Shown here: one piece after another, positions 1 to 11,188 of the stretch
Position numbering within the stretch: the stretch's first letter is position 1
How the letters are laid out: each line of letters begins with the position of its first letter
Assembly: GCA_000320545.1 (NCBI GenBank)
Contig: ADNK01000336.1
Span: 1-48,126, forward strand
Reading direction: 5' to 3'
Source of the DNA: Bigelowiella natans CCMP2755
Lineage: Eukaryota; Cercozoa; Chlorarachniophyceae
DNA length: 48,126 bases
Translations under genes and position numbers: made by a program
The notes under the pieces: generated by a model
Databases searched by the model: none
What the model was told of the DNA's origin: nothing
What the model saw: the letters and a program-made list of their open reading frames with translations, nothing else

Positions 1-202
1 AACATGTTCAGAAGTGTTATCCTCCTACGCCTTTTCTCTTTCCCTCTCTCTCTTCCTTCTTATGAACCAATACGCGCATGATAAGCACACGTATTTTCAT
101 CCCCCCCCCCTACCCCCCTTCCTTTCTGTGCACCTTTTCTTCTTTTATTTGAAACAAAAACGCGTGTCTTTAAACGACGATGACGACGGTGGTGTGGTAT
201 AG

Positions 203-610
203 GTGGTAGAGCTTGGAGCCATCAAGCCTCTATGCGAGCTGCTAACGGCATCCGACCCCAACCTCGTGTCTGTGGTCCTCAGCGCCCTAGAGTCCATTCT
301 TCAGGTATTCGTGCGTGAATAATGATGATGACGACGATGATGTCGTGTATGCGTTGGTTTCACGTGTCACGTCCTAAGCTATAATGGGTTGTATTCTGGT
401 TCGTCTCTCGCTGACTGCTCGCTGCGTTTGCTCTGTGCTTATTGTTGCGGCGAACAGGTTTCCGAGGAAAATGGCCTGGATTACGATGAGCGGCTGGAAG
501 ATGCAGAGGGGGTTTGTAGCTGAAGTTTTACACTTTAAAAACATGCAATGCGTAAGCACGTGTTACGCGCGCTCGCCCGCGCGGAGATACACAACACGCG
601 CGCGCGCGCA

Positions 611-665
<55 letters not shown>

Positions 666-985
666 AGCGAAATGAACCTACTCCTTAACCGCTATAACGG
701 GCCCCTTTCTTTTGGTGGTGATGCTTCCATCCTAGCTGGACAAATTGGAGGAGCTCCAAGGACACAAGAATGAAGACATCTACCTGAAGGCTGTCAGTAT
801 ATTAGAGAGGTACTACTACTACTACTACTGCTACTGCCCCATTGCATAGAACTTCTACTATGGCATGCCGTGAAAACGCACATACACGACGACTTTTAAC
901 TGCCGTCACAACCTCACATTCGACACCATGTCCATTGTTCATTTGTAAGAGATATGCACTCCATCTTGCGACATTTTTACAACTC

Positions 986-1022
<37 letters not shown>

Positions 1023-1120
1023 AATGTAATATTTATATGATTTTTTAATTATTCCTGCGAATCGGCGATTTTCCTTCCAGGTATTTCCCGGCTGGGGAGG
1101 AGGATGTGGGAGAGGACTAA
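203..1120 (+). CDS. Importin subunit alpha (karyopherin alpha), 3' end only
   Basis: Importin alpha carries cargo with a classical nuclear localisation signal into the nucleus together with importin beta. Four 3' exons are visible: 203-304, 458-511, 736-809 and 1081-1120, all with GT-AG borders and matching phases. The first reads VELGAIKPLCELL followed by LVSVVLSALESILQ, the family's ARM repeat 9 (compare QGCIKPLCDLL). The third reads LDKLEELQGHKNEDIYLKAV, which matches the last ARM repeat, and the gene ends YFPAGEEDVGED then TAA. The earlier exons, including the importin-beta-binding region, lie left of the window; bases 1-13 may be the tail of the preceding exon. Introns hold CA/GA and TA microsatellites. 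The family call is strong because spacing and motifs both fit; the exact paralogue cannot be told. Confidence 0.9.
596..662. repeat. Compound CA/GA microsatellite in an importin alpha intron
   Basis: Alternating GC and CA runs pass into a (GA)n run between importin exons 458-511 and 736-809. It explains the open but meaningless His/Thr and Arg/Glu reading frames here. Confidence 0.9.
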
Positions 1121-1431
1121 ATACTGGCGGAATAGCGTGCATTTTACTACGCGTTTGTTTGCTTGATGAAATCGTTGGCAACGATAATAGGAAATAGATA
1201 AATAGATAATCGCTTGTCGTTCTTTTCAATCACGTGGAAGGGCACTGGTTATCCTATATATCGATTTACTGTACCGGAGATTTTTTGTAGTGTCAATCAT
1301 TTGGGCATCGTCCCACTGCGATGCAAGATTTAACAGTCATATTAGCCTGATCAGTTACGCTCTGTCGGATTTATACATACTAGTCACAGCTAGTTATACC
1401 GTACATGTATGCCAGGTGTTATGTGTAGATG

Positions 1432-1469
<38 letters not shown>

Positions 1470-1804
1470 CGCAGGCACAAGCTAAGCGCTGTGTGTAGCT
1501 GTTGTGCTTCTTTTGCATGGCTACGATGCATTAGGATGACTATTGAATTAAAAGATTTTAATCACTTCATTGCATCCGTCTGACATCGCTTGTGCTACAT
1601 ATTGTGTTGCGCAGCACTGCTCCACTTGTCACAATGCTAGCATGCAACACCGCTGCTAGAGGCTGCTCGCGCGGGCGGGGCGGAAACACTAGAACAATGT
1701 GGCTTCTATATGTGCACACGAATGCGATGTTAACTAATACCTATTGATTGTCATGCAGAGACGTTTCTTTTGCAATGCACGTGCAAGCATAGCGTCAGAT
1801 GCAG
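1121..1804. other. Intergenic, convergent 3' ends
   Basis: Space between the importin alpha stop and the FKBP stop on the opposite strand, so both genes converge here. It contains a (CA)n microsatellite at about 1434-1468. I see no conserved reading frame or RNA gene. Confidence 0.6.
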
Positions 1805-2526
1805 TTATTTCTTGATGAGTGTCTGGGCGTCAGAAGCAGACTTTTCAACTTCACCGTCAAGAAACTTCTTGTATCCATCACGGTCTCCGTACTTCTTGTC
1901 TCTTTTTTCCTTGAATTTGTCGTCAGAGTCGTATTTTTCCAACTTTGAAGAAGCCCATTTATCCAACCTTTCCCTTGAATTTACGTACAATATAGGTTAT
2001 AGTCTGTGTGAATGGTTGTCTTCTCGGTGTACTTGTTTTGGAAAATAATTTTCATGTGATCAAGGGGAAATTGGAAAACGTGAGCAGAGGTGACAGGATA
2101 ACGTACTTGAAATCATCGTATTCCTTTTGAGTGAGCAGCTTCTTGTCACCAATTTTTAGGAGTTCGACGTCGAATACAAGATCGGCTCCAGGGGGGATGG
2201 CACCACCAGCGCCTCGTTCTCCATATCCAAAGTCGCTCGTAATATGCAGGACGGATCGCTCGCCAAGGGACATCTTCATGACACCCTCATCCCAACCCTT
2301 GATAACTTGGCCCACACCAATTGTGAATTCAAAGGGTTGACCACGATCGCGAGAACTGTCAAACTTGGATCCATCCTTCTTCAAAGTTCCCACATAGTGC
2401 ATGGAAAGCTTATCACCCTGATCAGCGATATTTCAAAATTAGAAGCATTCTCGAAGGGTATTCAGATTTCTACCTTCTTAGGAAAGTGCTTTCCATCTCC
2501 TGGGGTTTTGACCTGCGCAATTGGAA
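1805..2526 (-). CDS. FKBP-type peptidyl-prolyl cis-trans isomerase with charged C-terminal tail (5' exon unresolved)
   Basis: FKBPs catalyse cis-trans isomerisation of X-Pro bonds and bind FK506/rapamycin. Exons on the minus strand are 2512 (or 2526)..2474, 2417..2107 and 1973..1805, phase-consistent. The core follows FKBP12: [20 protein letters not shown], then [56 protein letters not shown]. The aromatic pocket residues of the family (Y, F, D, W, Y, F) appear conserved, so it should be active. The last exon adds about 60 Lys/Asp/Glu-rich residues (for example [20 protein letters not shown]) not found in FKBP12, probably helical. The initiator exon was not identified: an upstream ATG in the 2.6-2.7 kb region is possible but no splice clearly links it. 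No signal peptide is visible in the part seen. Confidence 0.88.
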
Positions 2527-3214
2527 CTATAATTAGATCAGGATTGATAATCCTTCCATTGGTTGCAAATTAGATGATCGAACTGGCAGAAATGTAGTTC
2601 GAATCCACCGGCCTCTATGTATTATTTTCCCTTTCACAAATTCTCTCCAACTCCGTAAAATCATTCATCCCCACGTGCGCTTCGATTTTTTTTTTAAATA
2701 GATACTCATCTATCCACGAACGGTGGCTCTTCACACTCCCCACGCACTACAGACCTCGACTTCGACTCCCATTGTTGTTTCTTCTGAATTCTAGCGATGA
2801 CGATAGGACACAAATTACGGAAGAAAATACGTTGCGACAAAGGAAAACACCGATTTTTTAGGTAAAACAAGGCTTTTTTTAATTCGGGAACATTCGCGAA
2901 GTGCGCAGATATCTCCCGGAATCTAGTCCCATTCTCATAAGAAATGCCTAACATCGAAAGACGCACTTCAGAATCAGGATTATACTCGATGGAACTCGAA
3001 AGCATTTTAGAGAAGCCCTTCCTCAATTTTGGCGGGGAAGTTTTCTACATGAAATTCCAGAATATTCATGTCGTTGTTATCCAATTATGTGGCATTGGCA
3101 GAGAGAATTGTTTTATTTTGTACCCTCGTGTCTGACATTGTAAGAACCACACGCTTTCTGCAGCCCGAACTCTCGCTCGTAGGTTAATCTTCTCATCGAA
3201 CGGAGCCCACCAAA
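2527..3214. other. Spacer holding the FKBP 5' exon(s) and a probable bidirectional promoter
   Basis: FKBP is transcribed leftward and the chromo/WD40 gene rightward from this stretch. One minus-strand reading frame of about 106 codons (3026 to 2706) lies here, but it has no family resemblance and no clear splice into FKBP, so I do not call it a gene. Confidence 0.4.
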
Positions 3215-5676
3215 ATGCCTCGAATCAAGCGAAGAAGAAGTTCCGCACGGAATTCTGATGAGAAAGATGGTGAGTTAAACATAAAATATTTTAGCTTGCA
3301 ATTCCTGCCTATCACGAGACAGAATCACATATAAACATAATCGTAGTTGGCGAGCTGATGTCTAAAAACATCAAAGCGATGTATGATGGGAAGCTTTGCA
3401 AAGTTGAAGTCCTTAAGGTTAAAACAAACGAATTTCGTTTATTCGAAAGTGCTTACGTTTCCGTTTTTCAGATGACGGAGAACCCGCTACTCTACCTCGT
3501 GCACTATGTAGGGTGGAACAGCCGTTATGACCAATGGCTTCCGGAGTCAAAGGTGTTTATATCAGATGAGGTCTGAGATTTTATTTGAGTATTAATCGGT
3601 GTGAAAATATTCTGATGAGAACGACGAAATATTCAAATCTATTAGGAAGGGATAGCTAAAGGGAAAGAGAATGCAGGTGAACAAGAAGCCCCATTCCCAT
3701 CAAAGAAATTGAAGAGTTCTTCGAAATCTAAGAAAGTCAAACCCAAAATTGAGCCCATCCCAAAGGAGGAAACAGTAACACCCGGGAAGGTTAAGTCGAT
3801 AAAAAGTGAGACCGAAGGAGAAGAAAAAAATGAGGAATCGCGGGAGATGACTTACGAGTAAGTGAACATCCAGAAGTTAGCAAAATTTAGACCTTCTAAT
3901 TGTAGAGTATCTTTAGAGAACAGAGGTTGGAAAACATACGACGCAATCAGCAATTTTTGGCTATGCTCAATCTGAAAGGAGCTGCTGAAGCAGCTAAAAA
4001 GGTACTCAACCGAGATACTCCAATAACCCCTTTCCCCAGCCAATTATTTAAAAATCGAAATCAGCCCAAGAGCAACAAGATCGTTAGAATGAAGAAGCCT
4101 CCGACGAGAGAACGACGCCTGCCTAAGAGAAGGTTTTTCCTCTTCCATTCATTTTCACATAAATCTTCCAAATAAGAGCTGGCATTGCTGATTCCCTATT
4201 TAGGTCTCTTCGAGTGCAAGGACTAAGTTCGGATGGCAAGAAGCTTCCTGACAACTTCAAGCCTTTGTCAAATTCAGCCCCGTCTTACGAGAGGATTCGG
4301 GTAAGTCTCTGTGACCAAGGTAATTCGCTTGTCTTCACCTTATTGATGTATTTAATAAGGAGGAGGGCACTCTTGAAATATCCGCTTCCAATAAGGACTA
4401 CTTGAAAGAGCTCATGGCAGGCTCAGGGGGTACGGATAATGTGGAAGGGGGAAAAGTCGAGGTACTTCTTATGGTGTTAATAAGCCTGAATAACGTTAAT
4501 GCACCCTTATTCGATGTATCCAGTACCTGCTGATGAAACGCTAATGTACTCCATTTATCCGAACTAAACCCTCTCATTAGTTAAAAATATCTTATGAATG
4601 CTATATTTTTTCCAATCTGCTAATTCACAGATTGGCGCCTCGCTCATGAAGTATGCAGAAAGGATGTCGAAGATGCAGATTTTTGACACGGGTACCTAAA
4701 AAGCTCTAGAAGTAAAATGTTACCGAAAGAAGTATCGCGAAATCCTAAACTTTTCTTCACACTCTGATGGTGCAGGGTTAGTGAAAGTTGTGAAGGAAAG
4801 AATATACTCCGCTGTGTTCCACCCGGGCCCGAAGATAATGGTCGCTGCGGGTGATAAGAGAGGCAATTTGGGCTTCTGGAGAGTAGGGTACTATCCCAGC
4901 CGAGCCTCTTTTCTGCCTCGTTACTTATTCTGTACATATCTTCCAGATCCAAAGGAGAAAACAATGGTGTGGTAGGATTTCACCCCCATGGGAACGTTAT
5001 TGCAGGACTTCACTTCAGTGACGTAGATACGAATAAGCTCTATTCCTCCTCGTGAGTAATGATGACAGTGATAATAATGTTTTTAAATCCTTGCCAAAGT
5101 AACTTCTGGATTTCTTGAGATTTCTTGACACAGGATTTTATTTCACCCTTTAGGTATGACGGTCACGTCCGCATGTTAGACCTAGAAAAGCAGGAATTTT
5201 CTGACGTTATCACGGATAGCGAAGACGAATTCTATGATATAGCTTCAGTGAAGGTGATAAATATAGCTTGAGATAGGCAGCATAGATGAGATGAGTGATC
5301 ATATATTTGTCTTGTAGGGCGAAAGGCCTCTATATGTTTCTTCTAGGGGGGGGTTTGTCTACAAAATTGGTAAAATATTATTTCCCAAAAATCATTAAGT
5401 GAACTACTGTACTCGTCGTCCCTTCTGGGTGTGTTTCTCCCGTAAGTGGATATCGTTAATACAAATTGTTTCCAAAATCTGATGTATGAAAGATCCCCGG
5501 GAGAAGAAGAGCGAAGAATACGCCTTGCATGACAACAAGATTTTTACGTTGAGCTTCAATCAGGTAACCTAGTGTTGTTGTTGTATTTTGTCGTTGGCAA
5601 TGGTGAATTATGTTCTCCGTATTAGAACAGATTTATGTAATAATAATTTTGTATTGCGACTTCCCTACCCCCCTCC

Positions 5677-5714
<38 letters not shown>

Positions 5715-7004
5715 ACTCACTCTTACCTCTCCATCTTTCCATATCACCTTTCTTCTCACCCGCAAGGCGAAGCCACACGAATTTTGTACTGCAAGCTTGG
5801 ACCGAACTGTCAGGATTTGGGATTCCCGGAAACTAACGGTTACACGTGTTCCTAATTCCAAGTAAACATATGGTGTCTCTGTTCTTGTCCCGACTATTTT
5901 CATTTGTTCCTCAGGAAAAACGTACGAAACCGGTATTCCAGATGGTCCATGGGCTGTGCGTTACGGGGGCGCGTTACTCTCCAGACGGAAAGTTAGAGAC
6001 TGATGTGACGTGTGCTTGTTTTTCATTTGTTTTCCAACACTTTAATATGTTGTTCTTGCCTGAACTTGCCCCTCGTTCCAGATACCTCGTTTCTTGCAAC
6101 AACGACTGCCTACTGCGCATCTGGAACACAGCCACGATCAAGAACAAGTAGGAACTCTTGGCTAGAGGATGAGCTTCCGCAATAAAATAACAAAAAGGAT
6201 ATGATACCACAAAATGACTATAAAATAGACTGCATATGGCCCCTGTTGATCTTTTGATCTTATCGCTTATACAGGCGACCAAATGGGCCCGAACCAAACT
6301 CACAGGTTAGACATGACACAAGGACTGGCCGCTGGTTGACAAAGGTAGTGACAACGACGATTATGATTGTCCATAATCGAGGCAAAATGAAAACCCTCCC
6401 ATCTTATCCCCTATTATATTAGTTCAAATGTGAATGGGACCCTAAGCAGAGCAACGTTTTCATCGTCGGTAGTATGGATCGACCGCGATGTGTGGAGGTG
6501 ATGAATTAAAATGATATTGTTAGTTTGTACTGTTGAAGCCAATAACAATATCTGGCACCACGGCCTTAAATCACAATCGGTTCTTCTTGACATCTCTCTC
6601 ATTGCATGGAACGACAAAGGAAAAGGGAAAGCCTCTAATATCGTTTCCAATTTCAGATTTTCGGAGTCAATGATGATGCAAAAGCAAGTCGTATTATGCG
6701 CCTCAGGTTGCAACCTTTTTGCTCTTTATAATTTTATGTTTGAGAATGGTGACTAGTCAGAACATCTAACCAATCGATATTTGCAGGGATGATTACGTCG
6801 GCTCCGTGCAATCAATCAATGTCTTCCATGAAACTAGAGGTTACAAAGCATTCACACATTAAATTAGGAGAACATGTAGAGACGAAGGTTTTTGTTAGTT
6901 TTCAGAATAAACTAAATGCTTGTGTTCATTATTTAAAAATAGATGTCATCTTGAGCGCCAATTCAAGTGGGAGATGCCACGTTTGGAGCTCAGAAGAAAT
7001 CTAG
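3215..7004 (+). CDS. Chromo-barrel-like domain fused to a WDR76-type WD40 repeat protein
   Basis: A 21-exon model of 625 residues: 3215-3269, 3347-3417, 3472-3570, 3646-3857, 3917-4132, 4204-4300, 4360-4461, 4631-4691, 4776-4887, 4947-5051, 5154-5253, 5318-5369, 5493-5563, 5767-5838, 5915-5991, 6082-6147, 6275-6344, 6423-6497, 6657-6706, 6787-6839, 6943-7004. Every junction keeps phase. Residues about 20-75 resemble the MRG15/MSL3 chromo barrel or Tudor-knot (LVHYVGWNSRYDQWLPESKV), a possible reader of methylated histones. A Lys-rich linker follows, then the WDR76 family N-terminal signature (EEQRLENIRRNQQFLAMLNL, RRSLRVQG) and WD40 blades (ERIYSAVFHPGPK, DRTVRIWDSRKL, VRHDTRTGRWLTK, CEWDPKQSNVFIVGSMDRPR). 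WDR76 proteins bind DNA and act in genome maintenance, often with CUL4-DDB1. A nuclear chromatin role is inferred. Confidence 0.88.
5682..5716 (+). repeat. (CT)n microsatellite in a WDR76-like gene intron
   Basis: A pure CT run followed by short CTCA units sits in the intron before the exon at 5767 and may act as part of a long polypyrimidine tract. Confidence 0.85.
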
Positions 7005-7969
7005 TACTTCGTAAACGTATGAACTCCCAATTTTAAGCAGGCATCACAGCTAACTACACTGCAACAAATTCGAATCATTGTCATTCATCTGTTGAATGAT
7101 TATGAATCTCTTCGTGTTGTTTGTTGGTGTCCAAGATTTCTTCACACTTGAATCTAAAATTTGCAGAGTGTGCATTGATTAATGATGCCACTAGAAACGT
7201 GCGAATCAAATGTCAAACTAAGAATACACTTTTCCTTCTTATTTCCGACAGGGGTCATTCTAGTACGAACATGAATCTGTATCAACACATATTGCTGCAC
7301 ATGTCGAGGTGTTATTGTAGGCGGGTCGCGTATGATGTGAAATGTACAGCATAAACGTTGTGTCTACCATGTGACACACTAGCACTCACTAGCTCACAAG
7401 CAAACGGTGCAAAAATTATTATGGCCTTTGAAGAATGCTAGAATGCAATAACGCATGGAAATCAAGAAATAATAGTTTTCTTTCTCTATCTAGCTTAGCT
7501 ATCTAGCTGCTCTAGCTATGTCACGCTGCATATGGCGCATCAATATTATATACAAAACACACGCACATGGCATGCTAGCATACATGCATAGAACTCGGAG
7601 CTGTGCACATGCTTGCATGTTTTGCGGTAGAAGATCTGCCTCTATATGCAATGTAGCATCAGTCGAAGAGCTCTACTAGTCTAGAATTTCCATTACTGCC
7701 GGCAACGAACGAGTACATGCATAGTTAGTTATTGACACACAGGGTTGCGCGGAGAATCTTTGCATGCTAGCATGCATATGCCAATTTAATTTAGAAGGTT
7801 CTTGACAGTACTAGAGTAGTGGCTTCTGTATATCTAAATATGCTCATCATATTGAGGAATTAAATATTTTATTTATTTTTGCCACATATTTTGAGTTTTC
7901 TTTCGCAATCAACACAAGGTAGTATGTCACATTTCTATTCGTCCAGCTCATACATCCGCAAAGTTTACA
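7005..7969. other. Intergenic, convergent 3' ends
   Basis: No convincing coding exon or RNA gene. It has several short GCATGC/CTAGC-like palindromes (for example around 7490-7520 and 7760-7780) and is AT-rich near 7860. Confidence 0.5.
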
Positions 7970-9676
7970 TTACGAATTTCTCTCAGAGATTTCCTTGTTG
8001 TCACTGTCAGAGATACCAGGATGCGGGACACCAGTGGAACGTTTGGCCCCTCCCATTCCTGTGAGCACCGAGCCGAACATGATGAACATGAAGGCATATG
8101 TCGGTAGTAACCTTGGAATAAAATCAGCAAGTAGCCACCACACCGGGCCAGTGTACCATGAAACGCTTGTTTCGCCGTGTAATATCGCGAATTTTATTAT
8201 CAGCATAATGATACGAAGCAACGCACTTAGGAAAACTATACATAGAATAGCCTGTAGCTTTCGCATGATGGTCCTGAATCGGGCCTTTTTGATGACCTCT
8301 TCCTCCGTCTCATCTGACCGCTCTGCCAGATTTTCGACATTCCGCAGTGGGCGCATGATCTCATGTCCGGACCAAAACATTGCTGCGAAGAACACCAGGT
8401 TTTTCGCCGCCGAGAAGATTGTGTAGAATGTGTAGTAGTCGTTGTTGAAGAAGTCGAAAATCGTGCCCGAGGTGACACAAAATGCTAAGCCGATAATGGT
8501 GATGACCATGAACAAGCAGTTCATCAAAAGAAGGATGCTTTTTCTAAAAAAGAACATGCTCGCTTTAGCACCAACCTACAAAAATACGGAGAGGGGAACA
8601 AAGAATTTACGTAATCGCAGGATCAATTTATTAATGTTAATGCAAATACACAGGTCCTGGCATTCTACTCTCAGATTTCGGGTTATCACATTCATATATG
8701 CTGCACGAATATCGAAACATCGCTACTATACACAGTCTATCATGGGCGATTTCTGACCGTATCCTGCCATATGGAGCAGATGACGGAGTAGCTGAAGAAG
8801 AACGACACGTTCGCAAACATATGCAACCCTATCGAAAAAAAGTAAGATGAGGCTATTTTCTAGCTTTCTCATAAGTTATAACAAATGAATGTAGGATTCA
8901 GAATGAAAACATAAGCTCCGGTACTATTGTTCTACAAATCCACAGCTGAAAAAAATCACAGCCTTTTGGGACGAATTTAGACGGTGTTGATACCAGTTTA
9001 AAATTTGGCTGGAACGTATTTGTTCGAAAGGATCCCAGAAAAATTAAGAGTGATAATAATTTGGAGAAAATCTGTGAGTGTTTCGAGGAAAAGGGGATAC
9101 CATAAACCCAGGTCTTAGAGCTGCATTTGTAAGCATCGTCAATAGCCATCATGTAGAAGCTAAGACATAAAGAGGTAGTGAAATGAAGCAGTACTGCTTT
9201 TCGTTCGCTCATCACCGATTTATACAACTTGATTAGAACCGTCACTTGCACCAAAAAGTAGGAAGGAGAGGTGTATGCATCATCCAAAGGTCGCCTCTAC
9301 AAACACGCAACACATCTTTCACTTTTTACCGAAAAAGATCCAAAAACGCCATCACGGTCACAGCAACGAAGTAGTTCTGAGATTCAGCACAAAGCAACTA
9401 TTAATTGCTGATCTTTAGTCTTGTTAGACAAGGAAATATCTAAAACCAACCTTTTTACTGAACCATCCTGTCCTAGTGTCACCCTTGTCGGTGAAACTCC
9501 GGACGCTTCCAAGCAAGGCGATCGCAAACAGTATTGTGAACTGAAGAGAGAATATTGTGAGTAAAATTGATTTCGCTTCAGACGTGCGGCAGCCATAGGG
9601 ACACATTGGTACAGACCAAGACTACACCGGCGATGCCGGTGCCTCTGAAGTCGCTCCCGCCACGCTCACAACCCAT
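7970..9676 (-). CDS. Polytopic membrane protein, possibly THH1/TOM1/TOM3-like
   Basis: Six minus-strand exons give 363 residues: 9676..9628, 9575..9451, 9376..9330, 9294..9101, 8828..8758, 8575..7970, phase-consistent throughout. I chose the ATG at 9676 because the frame upstream reaches a stop and the next residues lead directly into the first hydrophobic stretch. About seven or eight hydrophobic segments are visible, including SILLTIFSLQFTILFAIALL, YFLVQVTVLIKLY, AVLLHFTTSLCLSFYMMAI, SILLLMNCLFMVITIIGLAF, ILCIVFLSALLRIIMLIIKF and a C-terminal WWLLADFIPRLLPTYAFMF. The final exon, with the WWL-DFIPR-LP segment, loosely recalls plant TOM1-type seven-pass proteins. That is a weak match and another seven-pass family is possible. 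No catalytic motif seen. Function unknown. Confidence 0.72.
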
Positions 9677-10812
9677 GATGCCTTCACTGAGACATTTCCT
9701 TTGGAATATCTACAAAAATTGAATATCATCTCAACTCAGCAGTTGACACCCCTCCTAGAAAAATCAAAACTGCTCGCATTGGATTGAATTCGATGACAAA
9801 CCATTCTTCCACACTAATCTCCCCCCCCCTTCCCTCGTCCCTACCCTCCCGTCAAACCCTACTGCCTGGTACTGTTCAGCTGCCAGATGAAATATCGTTC
9901 TGGATGTTGATCGTTGTCGCAGCAATTAAACCGCATGGGATTTTTCCACAAAGGCCAGCAACTACGGCCGAAAAATTCTCTCGCTCATAGATGGACATCA
10001 GTGCTTAGATTGCCAGGGATTCCAAAGGGTGCGACAACGATGTTCGGCTCGGTCAAAATTAGAAAGGAGAAGGAAGGGTTTTGCACGCTGCTGATGCTCG
10101 CCGGGGGCATGGTCGATCGGGTTTCAATGTCAAACTGAATGAATGCTTCATTTTCAGGCCACTCAACGTTTTGGGCTCGCGCGCGGTACTACACACTTTT
10201 CTATGAATAAAAATACGGACGAAAAAGACGATGGGTTAGTCGATCAGTTTCGGAGCAGCTGTGTTCAGACGTTCAGACAGGAGGCCGTGTTGACAAGGTT
10301 AAACGTTCGATGGAAAGACGGAACTTTCTATGACTCACAAAGATTCCTTGTGGGTGGAGCGGTTGTCTTGTTTCATCTGCTTGCGCGGGTATTTCTAGAT
10401 CTATTGCTCGACAATCTAGCAATGCGTACATGCGGTACTAGGGTACGCGATTAGCACACGCAGCAACCTAACAACTGTCATTGAGTAGTCCACATACAAC
10501 AAGTATTATGTACGCGCACTCATCGAACAATAATGCGAGTTCATCGCATGCACTGGGAAATGCCTAAATCCCAGTGTTTATCGATTTCGAGTATTTTCGT
10601 TCGAGAAATCATGATCACCGAGGCAAAACGTGCGTTGCGTAAAGACAAAATGCGAGCAACATCAAGCACGATGCAAGTTGGTTTTAACTGCAAAAACCAT
10701 GAACAACTGCAGCTCTTTGGGAACATACGACAAGTACCTAAAACAGCAGGTAATCAATTAAAATAGACGCTCTCGTGATGTAACTACTTGCTATGAATTT
10801 TTGAGGAATCAA
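9677..10812. other. Intergenic; no gene recognised
   Basis: This includes the 5' flank of the membrane-protein gene and the 3' flank of the FkbM gene. Plus-strand open frames at 9914-10138 and 10143-10454 are short, show no family features and lack a supported splice chain. They are left uncalled. Confidence 0.4.
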
Positions 10813-11147
10813 TTACGAATGGAGGAAAGCAATGACTGACCCGTTTTTCTCCGATGTTTCCGGCTGGTGCGTAAAAACCTTAAAGCCTTTTGACGCAAGC
10901 AATGCACAAAGCTTGTTCAGCCTGTCACTCACATTCGCCACTTCAACACACACCCTGTCAATTCTCCTCCAGTCTGAGTCTTTGATGCCCTCAGCCACCT
11001 GTATAGAAGAACGATTGAGATCTGTTTCTTTCGAGGAAAAGAAAGGTTGTGCTTTGGGCAGTTCTGACAACGGGTTAAACAGATAATATAACCATCTAAC
11101 CCATGGAATAATGTATGCGCACACATCACACCAGAATATTGAATATT

Positions 11148-11188
<41 letters not shown>

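Noticed and set aside
2706-3026. A 106-codon minus-strand frame upstream of the FKBP exons
   Set aside because: No family resemblance and no donor/acceptor pair that links it in phase to the FKBP core.
7970-8557. Single-exon 195-residue membrane protein
   Set aside because: The frame continues upstream through an acceptor at 8576 into five more in-phase exons with further hydrophobic helices.
10143-10454. Plus-strand 103-codon frame as a gene
   Set aside because: No recognisable features, random composition and no supporting splice chain on either side.
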